DNA of 64,000 nt, taken from Streptomyces alboflavus. Lineage in GTDB: Bacteria > Actinomycetota > Actinomycetes > Streptomycetales > Streptomycetaceae. A model generated the notes under the pieces. The model had not been told where the DNA came from. It worked only from the letters and a program-made list of their open reading frames with translations, and searched no databases. Position 1 is the stretch's first letter; each line of letters opens with the position of its first letter. Positions 17,256 to 26,140 of this stretch are shown here, piece by piece. The position numbers were made by a program, and so were the translations under genes. Location: assembly GCF_000716675.1 (NCBI RefSeq), contig NZ_JNXT01000035.1, positions 22,662 to 86,661 on the forward strand. Reading direction: 5' to 3'.

Positions 17256-17893
17256 AGGTCACGCTTTCCTTCGACAACGGCCCGACCGCCGCCGTCACTT
17301 CCCACGTCCTGGACACCCTCGCCCAGCACCGGGCCAAGGCCACGTTCTTCCTCGTCGCCGAGAACCTGACGAACCCGGCCAACCGCGCCGTGGCCGAACG
17401 CGCCGCCGAAGAAGGCCACTGGATCGGCAACCACACCCTCACCCACTCGACCCAACTCGGCGACAGCGACGACCCCCACCTGGCCGAGCGAGAGATCGGG
17501 CAAGCGCAGCAGCTCATCGGCGACCTCGCCTCACGGGACCTGCTGTTCCGCCCCTACGGCCGGGGCGGCGTCCTGGACCGCAGACTCCTCAGCCGCCCCA
17601 GCCTCACCTACCTCCAACAGCACGCCTACACCTGCGTGCTGTGGAACTGTGTCCCCCGCGACTGGGAGCAGCCCGACACCTGGGTCGACCGCTGCCTGGC
17701 CGACCTCACCACCCGGGACTGGAGCCTCGTCGTCCTGCACGATCTGCCCACCGGCGCCATGCGCCACCTCCCGCGCTTCCTCGACAGCCTCACCGAACTG
17801 GGCGCCGACCTGGTCCAGGACTTCCCGCCCGACTGCGTCCCCATCCGGCAAGGACACCTCCACCGGCCCATCGGCCACCTCCTGGCCCGCTAG
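17252..17893 (+). CDS. NodB-type polysaccharide deacetylase-like protein
   Basis: A 213-residue protein. Motif 1 is 'LSFDNGPT' (usual TFDDGP), motif 2 'GNHTLTHS' (two His ligands), motif 3 'RPYGRGG', and a late 'LVVLHDLPTG'. The second Asp of motif 1, normally a metal ligand, is Asn here. No signal peptide is visible, so it should be cytoplasmic, unlike most cell-wall deacetylases. Translationally coupled to the TetR gene (ATGA overlap). It could act on a small N- or O-acyl substrate of the neighbouring pathway. Confidence 0.8.
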   Translation: MKVTLSFDNGPTAAVTSHVLDTLAQHRAKATFFLVAENLTNPANRAVAERAAEEGHWIGNHTLTHSTQLGDSDDPHLAEREIGQAQQLIGDLASRDLLFRPYGRGGVLDRRLLSRPSLTYLQQHAYTCVLWNCVPRDWEQPDTWVDRCLADLTTRDWSLVVLHDLPTGAMRHLPRFLDSLTELGADLVQDFPPDCVPIRQGHLHRPIGHLLAR

Positions 17894-17929
17894 GAACCGC
17901 ACGTGCGCGGCTGGTCCCGGCTCTTCCGC

Positions 17930-17959
17930 CTGCCGGCGATGAAGGGTCACCGCCGGCAG
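17930..17959 (+). terminator. Hairpin after the tetR-NodB operon
   Basis: CTGCCGGCG (17930-17938) pairs perfectly with CGCCGGCAG (17951-17959) across a 12-base loop, about 40 bp after the NodB stop and just beyond the end of the convergent gene at 17973. There is no T-run, as usual for Streptomyces. Confidence 0.6.
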
Positions 17960-17972
17960 GGGCCGGTGCCTG

Positions 17973-18479
17973 CTAGCGCTTGCCGTCCACGAACCACTTC
18001 GGCTGGCACTTCGCCTTGCCCCTGTTCGTGGTGACGCAGACGCGGACCGCGTGGCTGTGCGTGCCGTTCTTCCGGAGCCGCACGGCACTCGTCTGGATGT
18101 GGTCCATGACATTCGCCTCGTACCAGTTCGCGGTGTCGTGGCAGCCGCGTTTGCCGCCGCTGGGGTTCTTGATGTAGCGGTGCTTCTCGTACATCTCGTA
18201 GGTCTTCTTGGTGCGCCACACCGTCACCCGGTCGCCCTTGGCGACGTCCCACGCCGCACCCAGGGCCTTCTCGTCCCAGTGGGCCTCGGTGCGCAGCCGG
18301 GCGGTCCTGCCCTTGTAACGCACATCCTTGGCCGTCTTGAGGTAGGTGCCCACGCCCTGGGACTTGCACCAACTCGCCTTGCCCTGCGTCGACAGGGTCG
18401 AGCCGCCGCCGACCTGGACGCGGTCGCCCGTCCGCGCGGCCACAGGGCGAAACACCGGCCGGACCTTCCGGCAGGACAC
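17973..18479 (-). CDS. Hypothetical protein, probably 5'-truncated
   Basis: A 168-residue protein of unknown family, rich in Lys, Arg, Thr and paired Cys (residues about 38, 112, 147 and 157). Such composition is typical of small secreted actinobacterial proteins, but no signal peptide is present. The GTG start lies against a gene fragment that is duplicated near 33.2 kb, so I think recombination removed the original N-terminus. Function unknown. Confidence 0.5.
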   Translation of the reverse strand: MSCRKVRPVFRPVAARTGDRVQVGGGSTLSTQGKASWCKSQGVGTYLKTAKDVRYKGRTARLRTEAHWDEKALGAAWDVAKGDRVTVWRTKKTYEMYEKHRYIKNPSGGKRGCHDTANWYEANVMDHIQTSAVRLRKNGTHSHAVRVCVTTNRGKAKCQPKWFVDGKR

Positions 18480-18484
18480 ACCCC

Positions 18485-18631
18485 AGCACGGCTTCGCTCC
18501 GGCGCCGCCAGCTACAGCTGTCCCGGCAGATCGCCGGGCACCCTTACTGGCAGACCTCTGCGGGTGCCCCGGTGGCCCGCGTGGCTCTCAAGGAGCGAGC
18601 CCTCACGCTGGCCGCAGCGGCACGACGATGA
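18485..18631 (+). pseudogene. Fragment duplicating the small protein gene at 33117-33353
   Basis: The reading frame gives 'SLRRRQLQLSRQIAGHPYWQ' then 'TSAGAPVARVALKERALTLA' and a stop, closely matching the C-terminal half of the 78-residue protein at 33117-33353. There is no start codon and the N-terminal half is missing. The bases after the stop also resemble the start of the LexA-like gene that follows the intact copy, so a two-gene module was duplicated and then broken. Confidence 0.7.
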
Positions 18632-18694
18632 CGCGCACCTCCCCGCTCCCCACTCCCCGACGCCCCGACGCCCCGACGCCGACCTCTCCAGGGC

Positions 18695-19966
18695 CTAGCG
18701 ATCAGCCGTGTGCGTGGGCACCAAGTCGGACGAATCCAGCAGCGGTCCGGCCCCCATCACCTCTGCCACCGCATCGCGGTCGTGGTCGGCCGTGGACGCT
18801 GCTGATGGCGCACCCCCGGTCAGCCACGCTTTCGCGTCGGGCAGCGGCCGCGCGAGGGGCCCTTGTCCTGCCGACCGTCGCGGGACTCCGTGCATGAATC
18901 TGACTGCGCGGCCCCCGAGTCGGGGCTCCAGCACCTGCTTCAGGACAGGGACCAGTTTCGGCACTTCGGAGTCCGTGATGTCGTCGGTCCCTGCCACCGA
19001 CAGCGCGATGAATCCGCCCGGGTACGCGTCGTTCCCGCGGCGAAAGGAGCGAGCCTCGATGCCTTCACGGGCCAAGACTTCGCCCAGGCCGGTCGATGCG
19101 ACGACCTCGTACCAGGCACGTCGAACGGCCCTCGCTCCGGCGGGGCGTTGCTGTCGCCGAAGGGTGGACGCGCCTTGGCGGGCGGCCTGCTGGAGATGTG
19201 GAGTCACCGGCTGCGGCAGGCCGAGCCGAGTGGGCACGTGTTGGCGGGCGCGCCGCCGAGCGATCACTACCACCCAGCTCAGGAGATAGAGAGTCAGGGC
19301 AATCCACGGGAGCGCCTCCTTCCCGGTCCACCCGTGCACCGACGGTAGCGGCGGGACCCTGCGGGGGGCGTCGGCGGGCGTGGTGCGCTGGAGCCCGCCG
19401 CTGGCCGCGAGGCCGAGGACGGTCAGGACCGCCACAACAGCGGCGGCGATGGCGGCGCGCAGCAGCAGCACGGCACGCGTGCAGTGACGGGCCACGGTGC
19501 CAGGGTGCTTGTCCATCAGGACGGCCGTCTCACCCCGGGTGTAGTCCAAGGCGCACGTCGCCCACACCGCGGTGCGCTGCGGCACCGTCAGTTCCTGCAC
19601 GGCGCGGTGAACCGCTTCCCGGTTGTCCACCAGCGCGGTGAAGTCGGCGGCCACCGGCGGCGGGAGGCAGGACCGCAGGGTGGCGGCGTGCTCTTTCTCC
19701 AGTCGGTGGTGCTCGGCCTGTCGGCGGGCCAGGAAGGCCACTTCGGTGCGGATCACCTTGTGCAGGTAGGCGCGGGGCTCACGCACCGCAGCGGGCTCCC
19801 GAAGCGCCCGGTGGAAGGCCGTGCTGACGATGTCGTCGGCATCGGCCACGGACTCGGGCACCCCGGCCGCGTGCAGCAGCTTGCGGGCCTTGCCCGACAT
19901 CTCCCCCTGGTACTCCGCGAACACCGCACCCAGGCGCTCGGCGCTCACCACCTCCGGCTCAGCCAC
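18695..19966 (-). CDS. ECF-type sigma factor with C-terminal membrane extension
   Basis: A 423-residue protein. Sigma region 2 is seen in 'DADDIVSTAFHRALREPAAVREPRAYLHKVIRTEVAFLARR' and region 4 in 'LTVPQRTAVWATCALDYTRGETAVLMDKHPGTVARHCTRA'. Two hydrophobic helices follow ('AIAAAVVAVLTVLGLAA' and 'ALPWIALTLYLLSWVVVIA'), then a soluble domain of about 190 residues with no recognised family. The GTG at 19966 has GGGAGG 5 bases upstream and overlaps the preceding gene by 8 bp. A sigma factor tethered to the membrane with its own C-terminal domain might carry its own sensor; no anti-sigma gene is adjacent. Confidence 0.75.
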   Translation of the reverse strand: MAEPEVVSAERLGAVFAEYQGEMSGKARKLLHAAGVPESVADADDIVSTAFHRALREPAAVREPRAYLHKVIRTEVAFLARRQAEHHRLEKEHAATLRSCLPPPVAADFTALVDNREAVHRAVQELTVPQRTAVWATCALDYTRGETAVLMDKHPGTVARHCTRAVLLLRAAIAAAVVAVLTVLGLAASGGLQRTTPADAPRRVPPLPSVHGWTGKEALPWIALTLYLLSWVVVIARRRARQHVPTRLGLPQPVTPHLQQAARQGASTLRRQQRPAGARAVRRAWYEVVASTGLGEVLAREGIEARSFRRGNDAYPGGFIALSVAGTDDITDSEVPKLVPVLKQVLEPRLGGRAVRFMHGVPRRSAGQGPLARPLPDAKAWLTGGAPSAASTADHDRDAVAEVMGAGPLLDSSDLVPTHTADR

Positions 19967-20180
19967 CCATCCTCCCTTTGCCGCGCACCCGCCCGCTCCT
20001 GGCCCTCCGCTCCGGTGCAACACGGCGTGTGGATTCCCTCTCCGGCTCAACGCCGCGTTCGGCCCGGATGATCTCGGCCTTGCCCTTGGCCCGATTCCGG
20101 TACGCCGCGCTGTCGATCAGCTTCCTGACGCTCGGGACCAAGAGCACCACCACCAGTACCAGAATGCCGACGAGCTCCAC
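19959..20180 (-). CDS. Small single-helix membrane protein
   Basis: A 73-residue protein with one N-terminal hydrophobic helix ('ELVGILVLVVVLLVPSVRKLI') followed by a highly basic tail. The GTG at 20180 is preceded by GGGAGG with 8-base spacing, better than the in-frame ATG at 20201. The layout recalls TatA-like or other single-pass proteins, but I see no TatA signature. It overlaps the sigma factor gene, so the two are probably co-regulated at the membrane. Confidence 0.6.
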   Translation of the reverse strand: MELVGILVLVVVLLVPSVRKLIDSAAYRNRAKGKAEIIRAERGVEPERESTRRVAPERRARSGRVRGKGRMGG

Positions 20181-20254
20181 GGCCAACCTCCCTTTCAGCA
20201 TGCGGCCCTTGAGCACTCCGGGACGGAGGCGGCGACCGATCACCCTGTAGAGGC

Positions 20255-20615
20255 GCGAGCCCGACGTTCTGATGACACCGATCCCGAGATTCTTCGAGAA
20301 GGGCCCGGCGCTCGGCCGAGGCGGTGATCGACTCGTGCCCGAGCCTTCCCTGTACGCCGGGCAGCGGGACCGTCCTGGCGATCAACCACGACGCGTGCGT
20401 GCGGCAGAGGTCGTGGACACGCGACCTCCCCGTCAGGCCGACGGCATTGGCGGTGTCCAGGACAGGCCTCCACCGGTGGGCGAAGAAACAGCCGGAGTAC
20501 CAGGCCCCTCCCCCGGGAGCCGTGAAGATCAGGTCCTGCGGCTGCTTGCCTCGGCAGGCACGCCGGAACAGCCTCACTTGATCAGGGGCGAGGACCAGGG
20601 TGCGCCGGGACTTCT
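20255..20615 (-). pseudogene. Decayed tyrosine recombinase (integrase) C-terminal part
   Basis: The translation contains 'RTLVLAPDQVRLFRRACRG', 'GLTGRSRVHDLCRTHASWLI' and 'VQGRLGHESITAS', i.e. the integrase box-II HxxR region and LGH motif. The box reads HDLCRTHAS where active enzymes have HDLRRTHAS, so the catalytic Arg is lost, and the tyrosine region is missing. It is followed to the right by a 248-bp block that recurs near 33.9 kb next to another integrase remnant. Confidence 0.7.
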
Positions 20616-20740
20616 CCGGCCACGCTCCCGCGCCCTCGTCGCCCTTTCGGCAGTCGCGTGTGGCAGGGGCTCGGGTCGCGCGAGGACGGATCAGCGGCAA
20701 CGGCAACCTGGAGGACCGTGAAGAGCAGCCCATGAAAGGT

Positions 20741-20988
20741 GGTGGCCACGGTCTTCGGCGCGTGACTCCGTCGCGCAGTGACAGGTTCGTGGTGCGTCCA
20801 TGTACGCCCGGACATATCCGTGAGCAGCCGGACGTACTCGCGAGCGCGAGTGGGGAACAGATCTTCAGAGGAGCACATGGGCCCGTCCGGCTCGACGAGC
20901 CCCTCCCCATGATCCAACTCGGCGGCCACCGCCGTCCACGACCGCTCACCAGGTCGCGGAAACGTCGCGCCACCACAAGGAGGCCACA
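20741..20988. repeat. Dispersed repeat, copy A (copy B at 33871-34120)
   Basis: About 248 bp match 33871-34120 base for base at most positions and in the same orientation, beside an integrase remnant in both places. It contains GCTCGCGAGCGCGAG-like dyads and an 'AAGGAGGCC' motif. The reading frames differ in intactness between copies, so it is probably old non-coding or decayed sequence from related integrative elements. Confidence 0.7.
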
Positions 20989-21343
20989 TGGGATAACCCC
21001 AGCCCCATACGGGACAACCTTTAGGGCGGCTGGCTGACGCCGAGATACGTGAGCAGGCCATCCGCCACGGATGAGGAGCATCCAGTGCCAGCCCCACCTC
21101 ATCGGACGTAAAAGCGGAGCAATTCCCTCCAGCACCGCAAGAAAATATGTAGGCCACAGACTCCATATATCTCCGACTCAACCACCGCCAGCCCATTGCC
21201 AGCCAATTGGCATGAGAGGTTAATCTCAGTCACCTGCACCGGGAAGACTTGCCTCGAACCTTGTGAGTGTTATTACCTGTAGCAGCCATCTTCACTTACA
21301 GAGCGGGGGAATTTTGCCCGCAACGGCAGCTTAAGGAATGGGT
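20989..21343. other. Low-GC intergenic stretch
   Basis: No gene is supported here. The base composition falls well below the surroundings from about 21110 on, continuing into the secreted-protein gene at 21344, which suggests recent acquisition. A ribosome binding site (AAGGA) precedes that gene. Confidence 0.5.
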
Positions 21344-21754
21344 ATGATCAGGCAGAAAATTGCAGCGACGGCACTCGCCGGCGCATCAGCGACTGGATTG
21401 TTGCTCGGATTCACCGCAGAAGTACATGCCAACGAGGAACCCGGACCCGCCACCACATGGATTGACGCCGGAATGATGGAAGACGGCACTCCAGTCGCAG
21501 AAGCTGAGCGAGCCCGTGCCGAATGCAAGCGGTGGGTAACAGGCTACACTGGACACAGTAAATGCTGGGGCAATGCCGGTGCAACCGCAAGACATCGCGC
21601 CCTGGTCACGTGCATTCGCCCCAATGGAACCAAGTTTGTTGTCCATGGAGAATGGAAGCGCATAAAGAACGCTCAGACCTCCAGCGCGGTATGCTCTCCT
21701 CATGGCGAAGCTGGCGTATACAAGGTTATAACCGACCGCAGCCATCACGGGTAG
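21344..21754 (+). CDS. Small secreted protein, lower-GC gene
   Basis: A 136-residue protein with a clear signal peptide ('IRQKIAATALAGASATGLLLGFTAEVHA', cleavage likely after VHA). The mature part has four Cys residues in 'ECKRW', 'SKCWGN', 'TCIRPNG' and 'AVCSPHG', suggesting two disulfides. The C-terminal 'CIRPNGTKFVVHGEWK' resembles the Cys-rich region of the protein at 26141 ('VCPGKGFIYGKWV'), so the two may be distant homologues. Codon third positions are much less G/C-rich than in neighbours. Function unknown. ATG 21344 is preferred to 21338 on ribosome-binding-site spacing. Confidence 0.65.
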   Translation: MIRQKIAATALAGASATGLLLGFTAEVHANEEPGPATTWIDAGMMEDGTPVAEAERARAECKRWVTGYTGHSKCWGNAGATARHRALVTCIRPNGTKFVVHGEWKRIKNAQTSSAVCSPHGEAGVYKVITDRSHHG

Positions 21755-21864
21755 CGACTAGGGGCATCACACGCCGCCCGATCGCCCGCGCAAGGTAAGC
21801 ATGCTGTCGACTCCGAACCTTCTGGATTCGAAGTCGGCAGCATATCTTCACGAGGTGACAGATA

Positions 21865-23310
21865 CTAACCAGACGGTTTTTCCTCACTGAAGAGCCACGC
21901 ATCGAAGAGCCGGGTCAGATCTTTCCCTGCCTTCGCCTCACATAGAGCGATGAATTCTTTCGTGTCGACGTTCTCAAAGCGGTGCTTTTTGGTCCAGGAC
22001 CGGAGGATGTCGAAGAAGGTCTTGTCGCCAACGGCCTCGCGCACCTTGTGCAGCGTCATGGCACCTCGACCGTAGACTGGCGAGTCGGAAACTCTGCTGG
22101 CACTGGGCGGATCAATCGGCGGGAAGTCCCAAATTCCTTCGCTCTCGGGGTGGGCGCCGTCGTAGAAGGACTTGAAGATCTCCTGGGCACTCTTGCCTCC
22201 GTGGTCCTCCTGCCACAGCCATTCCGCGTATGTGGCGAAGCCTTCGTTCAGCCACATGTCCTTCCACTGGCGTGGGGTGACCGAGTTGCCAAACCACTGG
22301 TGTGCGAGCTCGTGGACCAGCAGCGTGTCTTCAGGAGCCGAGTCGAAGTATGGCTTGGTCTGGGTCTCCAGCGCGTAGCCGAGGTCAGGAAGGTGATCGA
22401 CGACGGCACCGACGGAGGAGAAGGGGTACGGCCCGAAGCGCTCGCCGGCCCAGTCGGTGATCTCGGGCACCAGGTCCTTGACCTCTTCGGCGTCTTCGGA
22501 CTCGTCAGGGTCAACGGCAACGTAGACGGGCAGGTCGTCGGAGGTCCAGCCTTCGTGGATCTCGAAGTACCCGACGGCCACATGGGCGAGGTAGCTTGCC
22601 ATGGGTTCGTCGCTGCTCCACTTTCTGGTGACGCGACGGCCTGTGTCCTCTTCCTTCTTCAACTCCCCGTTGCTCACCACGTCGTACGGATCACCGTCTT
22701 CGTCCTTGGGCACACTGACCGTGATGTCGTACGTGGCTTTGTCGGAGGGGTGATGGTTGCCCGGGAACCAGGTCATGGAGCCGTTGGGCTCGCCGAGGGC
22801 GGTCGCGCCGTCGTCCGTCTCGATCCAGCCCTCGGTGCCTCCGTCGGAGCCCGCGATCATCTTGGGTGTGCCGTCGTACTTGATGGTGACCTTGAAGATC
22901 TCACCGTTCTTGATCGCCCTCGTGGGCGTGAGGATCAGCTCGTTCTTCTTCCGTGTAAAGCGGGCGTCCGTGCCGTTCACCGTGACGTTGCGGACCGTGA
23001 GTCCCGCCAGGTCGAGATTGAACCGGCTGAGGCCTTGGGCAGCACGCGCGGTGACGGTCGCGGTGCCTTTCAGATGGTTGGCCTCGGGGATGTAGTCGAG
23101 GGCGAGAGCGTAGTGGGAGACGTCGTACCCCCCGTTGCCCAGCGCCGGGAAGAGGGCATCACCGACTCCGGCCGCCCCGGGCTTCGCAGTTCGCGACGAC
23201 GAGCCGGTGGCGTGGGGTGCGGAACCCGTGCAGGCCGTGGTCATGGCCGCGAGCAGCGCGGCGGTAAGCATCCAGCCTGCGCGGCGGGGAATGACCGGAA
23301 GTTCTCTCAC
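21865..23310 (-). CDS. M1-family metallopeptidase, probable lipoprotein
   Basis: A 481-residue protein. 'LLVHELAHQWFGNSVTPRQWKDMWLNEGFATYAEWL' holds the HExxH-x18-E zinc site (His near residue 331), and the upstream part has the M1 beta-saddle ('YDVSHYALALDYIPEANHLKGTATV'). The GxMEN exopeptidase motif is not obvious; 'LGYALETQTKPYF' occupies its place. The N-terminus 'LTAALLAAMTTACTGS' is a lipoprotein-type signal. The shortened size is usual for the secreted Streptomyces group. GTG start overlaps the lipoprotein gene by 4 bp. Confidence 0.9.
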   Translation of the reverse strand: MRELPVIPRRAGWMLTAALLAAMTTACTGSAPHATGSSSRTAKPGAAGVGDALFPALGNGGYDVSHYALALDYIPEANHLKGTATVTARAAQGLSRFNLDLAGLTVRNVTVNGTDARFTRKKNELILTPTRAIKNGEIFKVTIKYDGTPKMIAGSDGGTEGWIETDDGATALGEPNGSMTWFPGNHHPSDKATYDITVSVPKDEDGDPYDVVSNGELKKEEDTGRRVTRKWSSDEPMASYLAHVAVGYFEIHEGWTSDDLPVYVAVDPDESEDAEEVKDLVPEITDWAGERFGPYPFSSVGAVVDHLPDLGYALETQTKPYFDSAPEDTLLVHELAHQWFGNSVTPRQWKDMWLNEGFATYAEWLWQEDHGGKSAQEIFKSFYDGAHPESEGIWDFPPIDPPSASRVSDSPVYGRGAMTLHKVREAVGDKTFFDILRSWTKKHRFENVDTKEFIALCEAKAGKDLTRLFDAWLFSEEKPSG

Positions 23311-23969
23311 AGCGACTGGACAGCGATGCGTCGGTTGTGTCCATCGAGAATGAGGACACTCCTCGCGACGCCGCGGCCGTCATCACCGTCCCACCAGTCC
23401 GCGAAAGCGCGGGCGAAGCTCTTGGCCTGACTCCGCGAGGTGTAGTCGGTGCGCACTTCGACGTCGTAGTCGGATCCGGTGAGCTTGACAGTGAAGAGTT
23501 GGTCCGCGTGTCGGCCCAGCGCCCCGTCCCCCTCGGCGCGCGCCCATGCACGAAAGTCCTTCAGCAGCGAGGGGTTTGCTTCCTTCTTGCTCATCGCACG
23601 AGCCGGTGGCTCCTTCGGTGCATCCTGCACGGCGTCCTGGCAACCCTTGACCCAGGAGCCGCGATCCTTCTCAGCACGGGCCCCCGCGTCCAAGGCTCGG
23701 CGGGCGCAGCCACCGTGCACGACTTCCCGTACTGCCGCGCCCTTGCCTCCCTCGTCGTAGACCTTGCGGCCCTCCTCGTAGCCGGCGGCGTAGGCGCGCC
23801 TGTAGTCAGGGGTCTTGTCGCTGGGCTGCCCGGGCGAGTTGGAAGCACGTTGCTCCGTCGGCTGCGGCGCACTGTCGGTTCCGCACGCCGAGACACCCAG
23901 CATTCCCGCGGTCACGACTGCTGCGGCCGCATACCGCCGCCCTCGCCACTTACCCCCACGTGGGCTCAT
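23307..23969 (-). CDS. Lipoprotein of unknown function
   Basis: A 220-residue protein with a signal peptide and lipobox 'GMLGVSAC'. After a Pro/Gln/Ser-rich linker come a Tyr/Gly segment ('YRRAYAAGYEEGRKVYDEGG') and a compact domain ending 'RSVLILDGHNRRIAVQSL'. No known enzymatic motif. Two Cys in 'GGCARRALDAGA' and 'VKGCQDAVQ' may pair. Its stop overlaps the M1 peptidase start, so the two are made together and probably work together outside the membrane. Confidence 0.7.
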   Translation of the reverse strand: MSPRGGKWRGRRYAAAAVVTAGMLGVSACGTDSAPQPTEQRASNSPGQPSDKTPDYRRAYAAGYEEGRKVYDEGGKGAAVREVVHGGCARRALDAGARAEKDRGSWVKGCQDAVQDAPKEPPARAMSKKEANPSLLKDFRAWARAEGDGALGRHADQLFTVKLTGSDYDVEVRTDYTSRSQAKSFARAFADWWDGDDGRGVARSVLILDGHNRRIAVQSL

Positions 23970-24157
23970 TCCCGTGCTCTCCAATCGATCGTGCGACGCG
24001 AAGAAGTAGAACCCCACGCTCCCTGCCAGGTTGCCTCACGGAACGTAAAAGAATCTTTACTCACGATCACATCGACATGGGGGCACGACGTGATTAATGA
24101 TCTTGAACTTCGTGGGCCTGTCGACAAAGGCCCGTATGTCCGTACGAGGGGGGAAAC

Positions 24158-26098
24158 TTGAGGCTGAGACACAGCCTGACCGTCGTGGCTGTCATGGCAG
24201 CCACCATCACCATCCACACGCCCGCGTGGGCTGACCCCACGCCGAGCCCGACCCGTCCCGCACCGGAAGTCAGTAGTCCGGACCCATCAACCAGTCCCGC
24301 GAAGACGCCCTCCGCCAGCCCGCCGAGCCCTACACCACCTGCCGGGCAAACCGGCCTCCCGTCTCCTTCCGCTCCCGCGCCCTCCGAGTCCGCGACGGAC
24401 GAGCCGACTACGGATGAAGCCAGCGAGCTGGAGAAATTCTGGACACCGGAGCGCATGGACGAGGCCGACCCGGTCGAGGAGCAGCAGGCCCGCGAGGCAC
24501 AACTGCCCCAAGCCACACGCAAGAAGATGCTGCGCTCCCCCTCGCACCCGTTCAAGGGCATCAAGGAAGTGGGCACCTTCTACTGGGCCGAGCGCGACGA
24601 CAACGGCGACCTCTTCTACCGCTTCTGCGGTGGCACGGTCGTGCCGTCGCCGGGGAAGAACATGGTGCTCACCGCCGCGCACTGCTTCGACAGCAGTGAC
24701 CGGCAGGAGAAGCTCGTGTTCGTCCCGCAGCACAGCAAGAGCAAGCCTCAGCCCCACGGCATCTTCCCCATCGCCAAGGGTCAGATCTACGCCGACCCCC
24801 GTTACATGCGCCGGGGCGGCGACAAGGACTACACGGGGCTGGACTTCGCCTTCCTCAAGACGAGCACCCGCAGCGACGGCAAGAAGCTCCAGGACGTCGT
24901 CGGCGCCATCAAGATCGGCTACGGCACCGGCTTCGACCACCCCAAGACCCGTGTGATCGGCTACCCGGGGTTCAAGCCCAAGCAGGACCCGCTGGACTGC
25001 ATCTCGCCCATGAAGAAGTTCACCACCGGCAGTGCGGACGGCTGGAAGGGCGGCACCTTCTCACAGATCGACTGCGACGGATACGTCTCCGGCACCTCCG
25101 GCGGGCCGTTCATCACGGCGGGTAGCGAAGAGCCCCGGGTCATCGGGGTGACGGGTGGCTGGAAGACCGGGGGGCACAGCCCGAACACCTCGTACTCGTC
25201 CTACTTCGACAACGACCTCAAGAACATCTATGAAGCGGCCGCGGCCGGGAAGAAGCCGACGCCCATCGTGCTGCCGTCGGCGTCGACGTGGAAGCACGCC
25301 TCGGACATCGCCTCGGGCTACTTCGCCTTGAACGGGCCTGTTCCAGAAGACCGCATGGACATGTTCGTCAAGTGGACCGACGGCGAGCTGACCGTGTATC
25401 GGGGCGCGGACAAAGGCCTGAACTACTTCGACAAGGAGTTCAGGGTCATGAAGCCCAACAAGCTGTGGGCCGACCACGCGAAGCAAGTCGTCGCGGGCGA
25501 CTTCACCGGCGACAATGGCTCCGATCTCATCGTCCGCTGGTCCGACGGCGAGGTCACCCTCTACCCGTCGGTGGACGAGAAGGGCTTCCACGGCGAGATC
25601 CAGCTGGTCGCGCCCAATAGCACCTGGAAGCACGCCGAAGCGATCACAGCCGGTCGCTACGGCGGCAACAAATGGCAGGACGACCTCGTGGTCCGGTGGT
25701 CCGACGGAGAGCTGACCCTGTACCAGAACACCGGTGACGGCAAGAAGCTCGGCAAGGAGATCAAGGTCGTCAACCCCGGCAAACTGTGGAAGCACGCCGT
25801 CGAGATCGGCTCCGGCGACTACACCCAAGGGAATACCTGGGATCTCGTCGTGCGCTGGTCCGATGGCGAACTCACCCTCTACGACGACTTCACCGGCACG
25901 GGCAACACATGGGGCGAGCACCAGTGGAAGGCACCCAACCAACTCTGGACCCACGCCAAACTCGTCACCGGCGGCGACTTCAGCTCTAACCCTTGGCCGG
26001 ACGACACAGTCGTCCGCTGGTCCGACGGAGAGCTCAGCCTCTACACCGAAGGCAACGCCTCCGGCATCGGCAAGGAAAATCAGCTCGTCGCGCCGTAG
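24158..26098 (+). CDS. Secreted trypsin-like serine protease with FG-GAP-like repeats
   Basis: A 646-residue protein. Signal peptide 'LTVVAVMAATITIHTPAWA' is followed by a Pro/Ser/Thr-rich spacer, then a chymotrypsin-fold protease with 'TAAHCFDSS' (His), 'GLDFAFLK' (Asp) and 'GTSGGPFI' (Ser, near residue 312). From about residue 370 there are five tandem units of about 50 residues, each with a 'W..A..I..G.F.....D..VRWSDGELTLY' pattern, like blades of an FG-GAP propeller. Start is TTG 24158 behind a GAGGGGGGAA site. The repeats probably bind a polymer or surface, directing proteolysis. Confidence 0.82.
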   Translation: MRLRHSLTVVAVMAATITIHTPAWADPTPSPTRPAPEVSSPDPSTSPAKTPSASPPSPTPPAGQTGLPSPSAPAPSESATDEPTTDEASELEKFWTPERMDEADPVEEQQAREAQLPQATRKKMLRSPSHPFKGIKEVGTFYWAERDDNGDLFYRFCGGTVVPSPGKNMVLTAAHCFDSSDRQEKLVFVPQHSKSKPQPHGIFPIAKGQIYADPRYMRRGGDKDYTGLDFAFLKTSTRSDGKKLQDVVGAIKIGYGTGFDHPKTRVIGYPGFKPKQDPLDCISPMKKFTTGSADGWKGGTFSQIDCDGYVSGTSGGPFITAGSEEPRVIGVTGGWKTGGHSPNTSYSSYFDNDLKNIYEAAAAGKKPTPIVLPSASTWKHASDIASGYFALNGPVPEDRMDMFVKWTDGELTVYRGADKGLNYFDKEFRVMKPNKLWADHAKQVVAGDFTGDNGSDLIVRWSDGEVTLYPSVDEKGFHGEIQLVAPNSTWKHAEAITAGRYGGNKWQDDLVVRWSDGELTLYQNTGDGKKLGKEIKVVNPGKLWKHAVEIGSGDYTQGNTWDLVVRWSDGELTLYDDFTGTGNTWGEHQWKAPNQLWTHAKLVTGGDFSSNPWPDDTVVRWSDGELSLYTEGNASGIGKENQLVAP

Positions 26099-26140
26099 GG
26101 CCCGCGTGATCCCCATACCGGTTCGAACGAAGGTGGAAGT

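Noticed and set aside
20047..21135. 363-codon minus frame over the integrase remnant
   Set aside because: Only about 120 codons show integrase character with a lost catalytic Arg; the rest is repeat or unrelated sequence, so it is a pseudogene.
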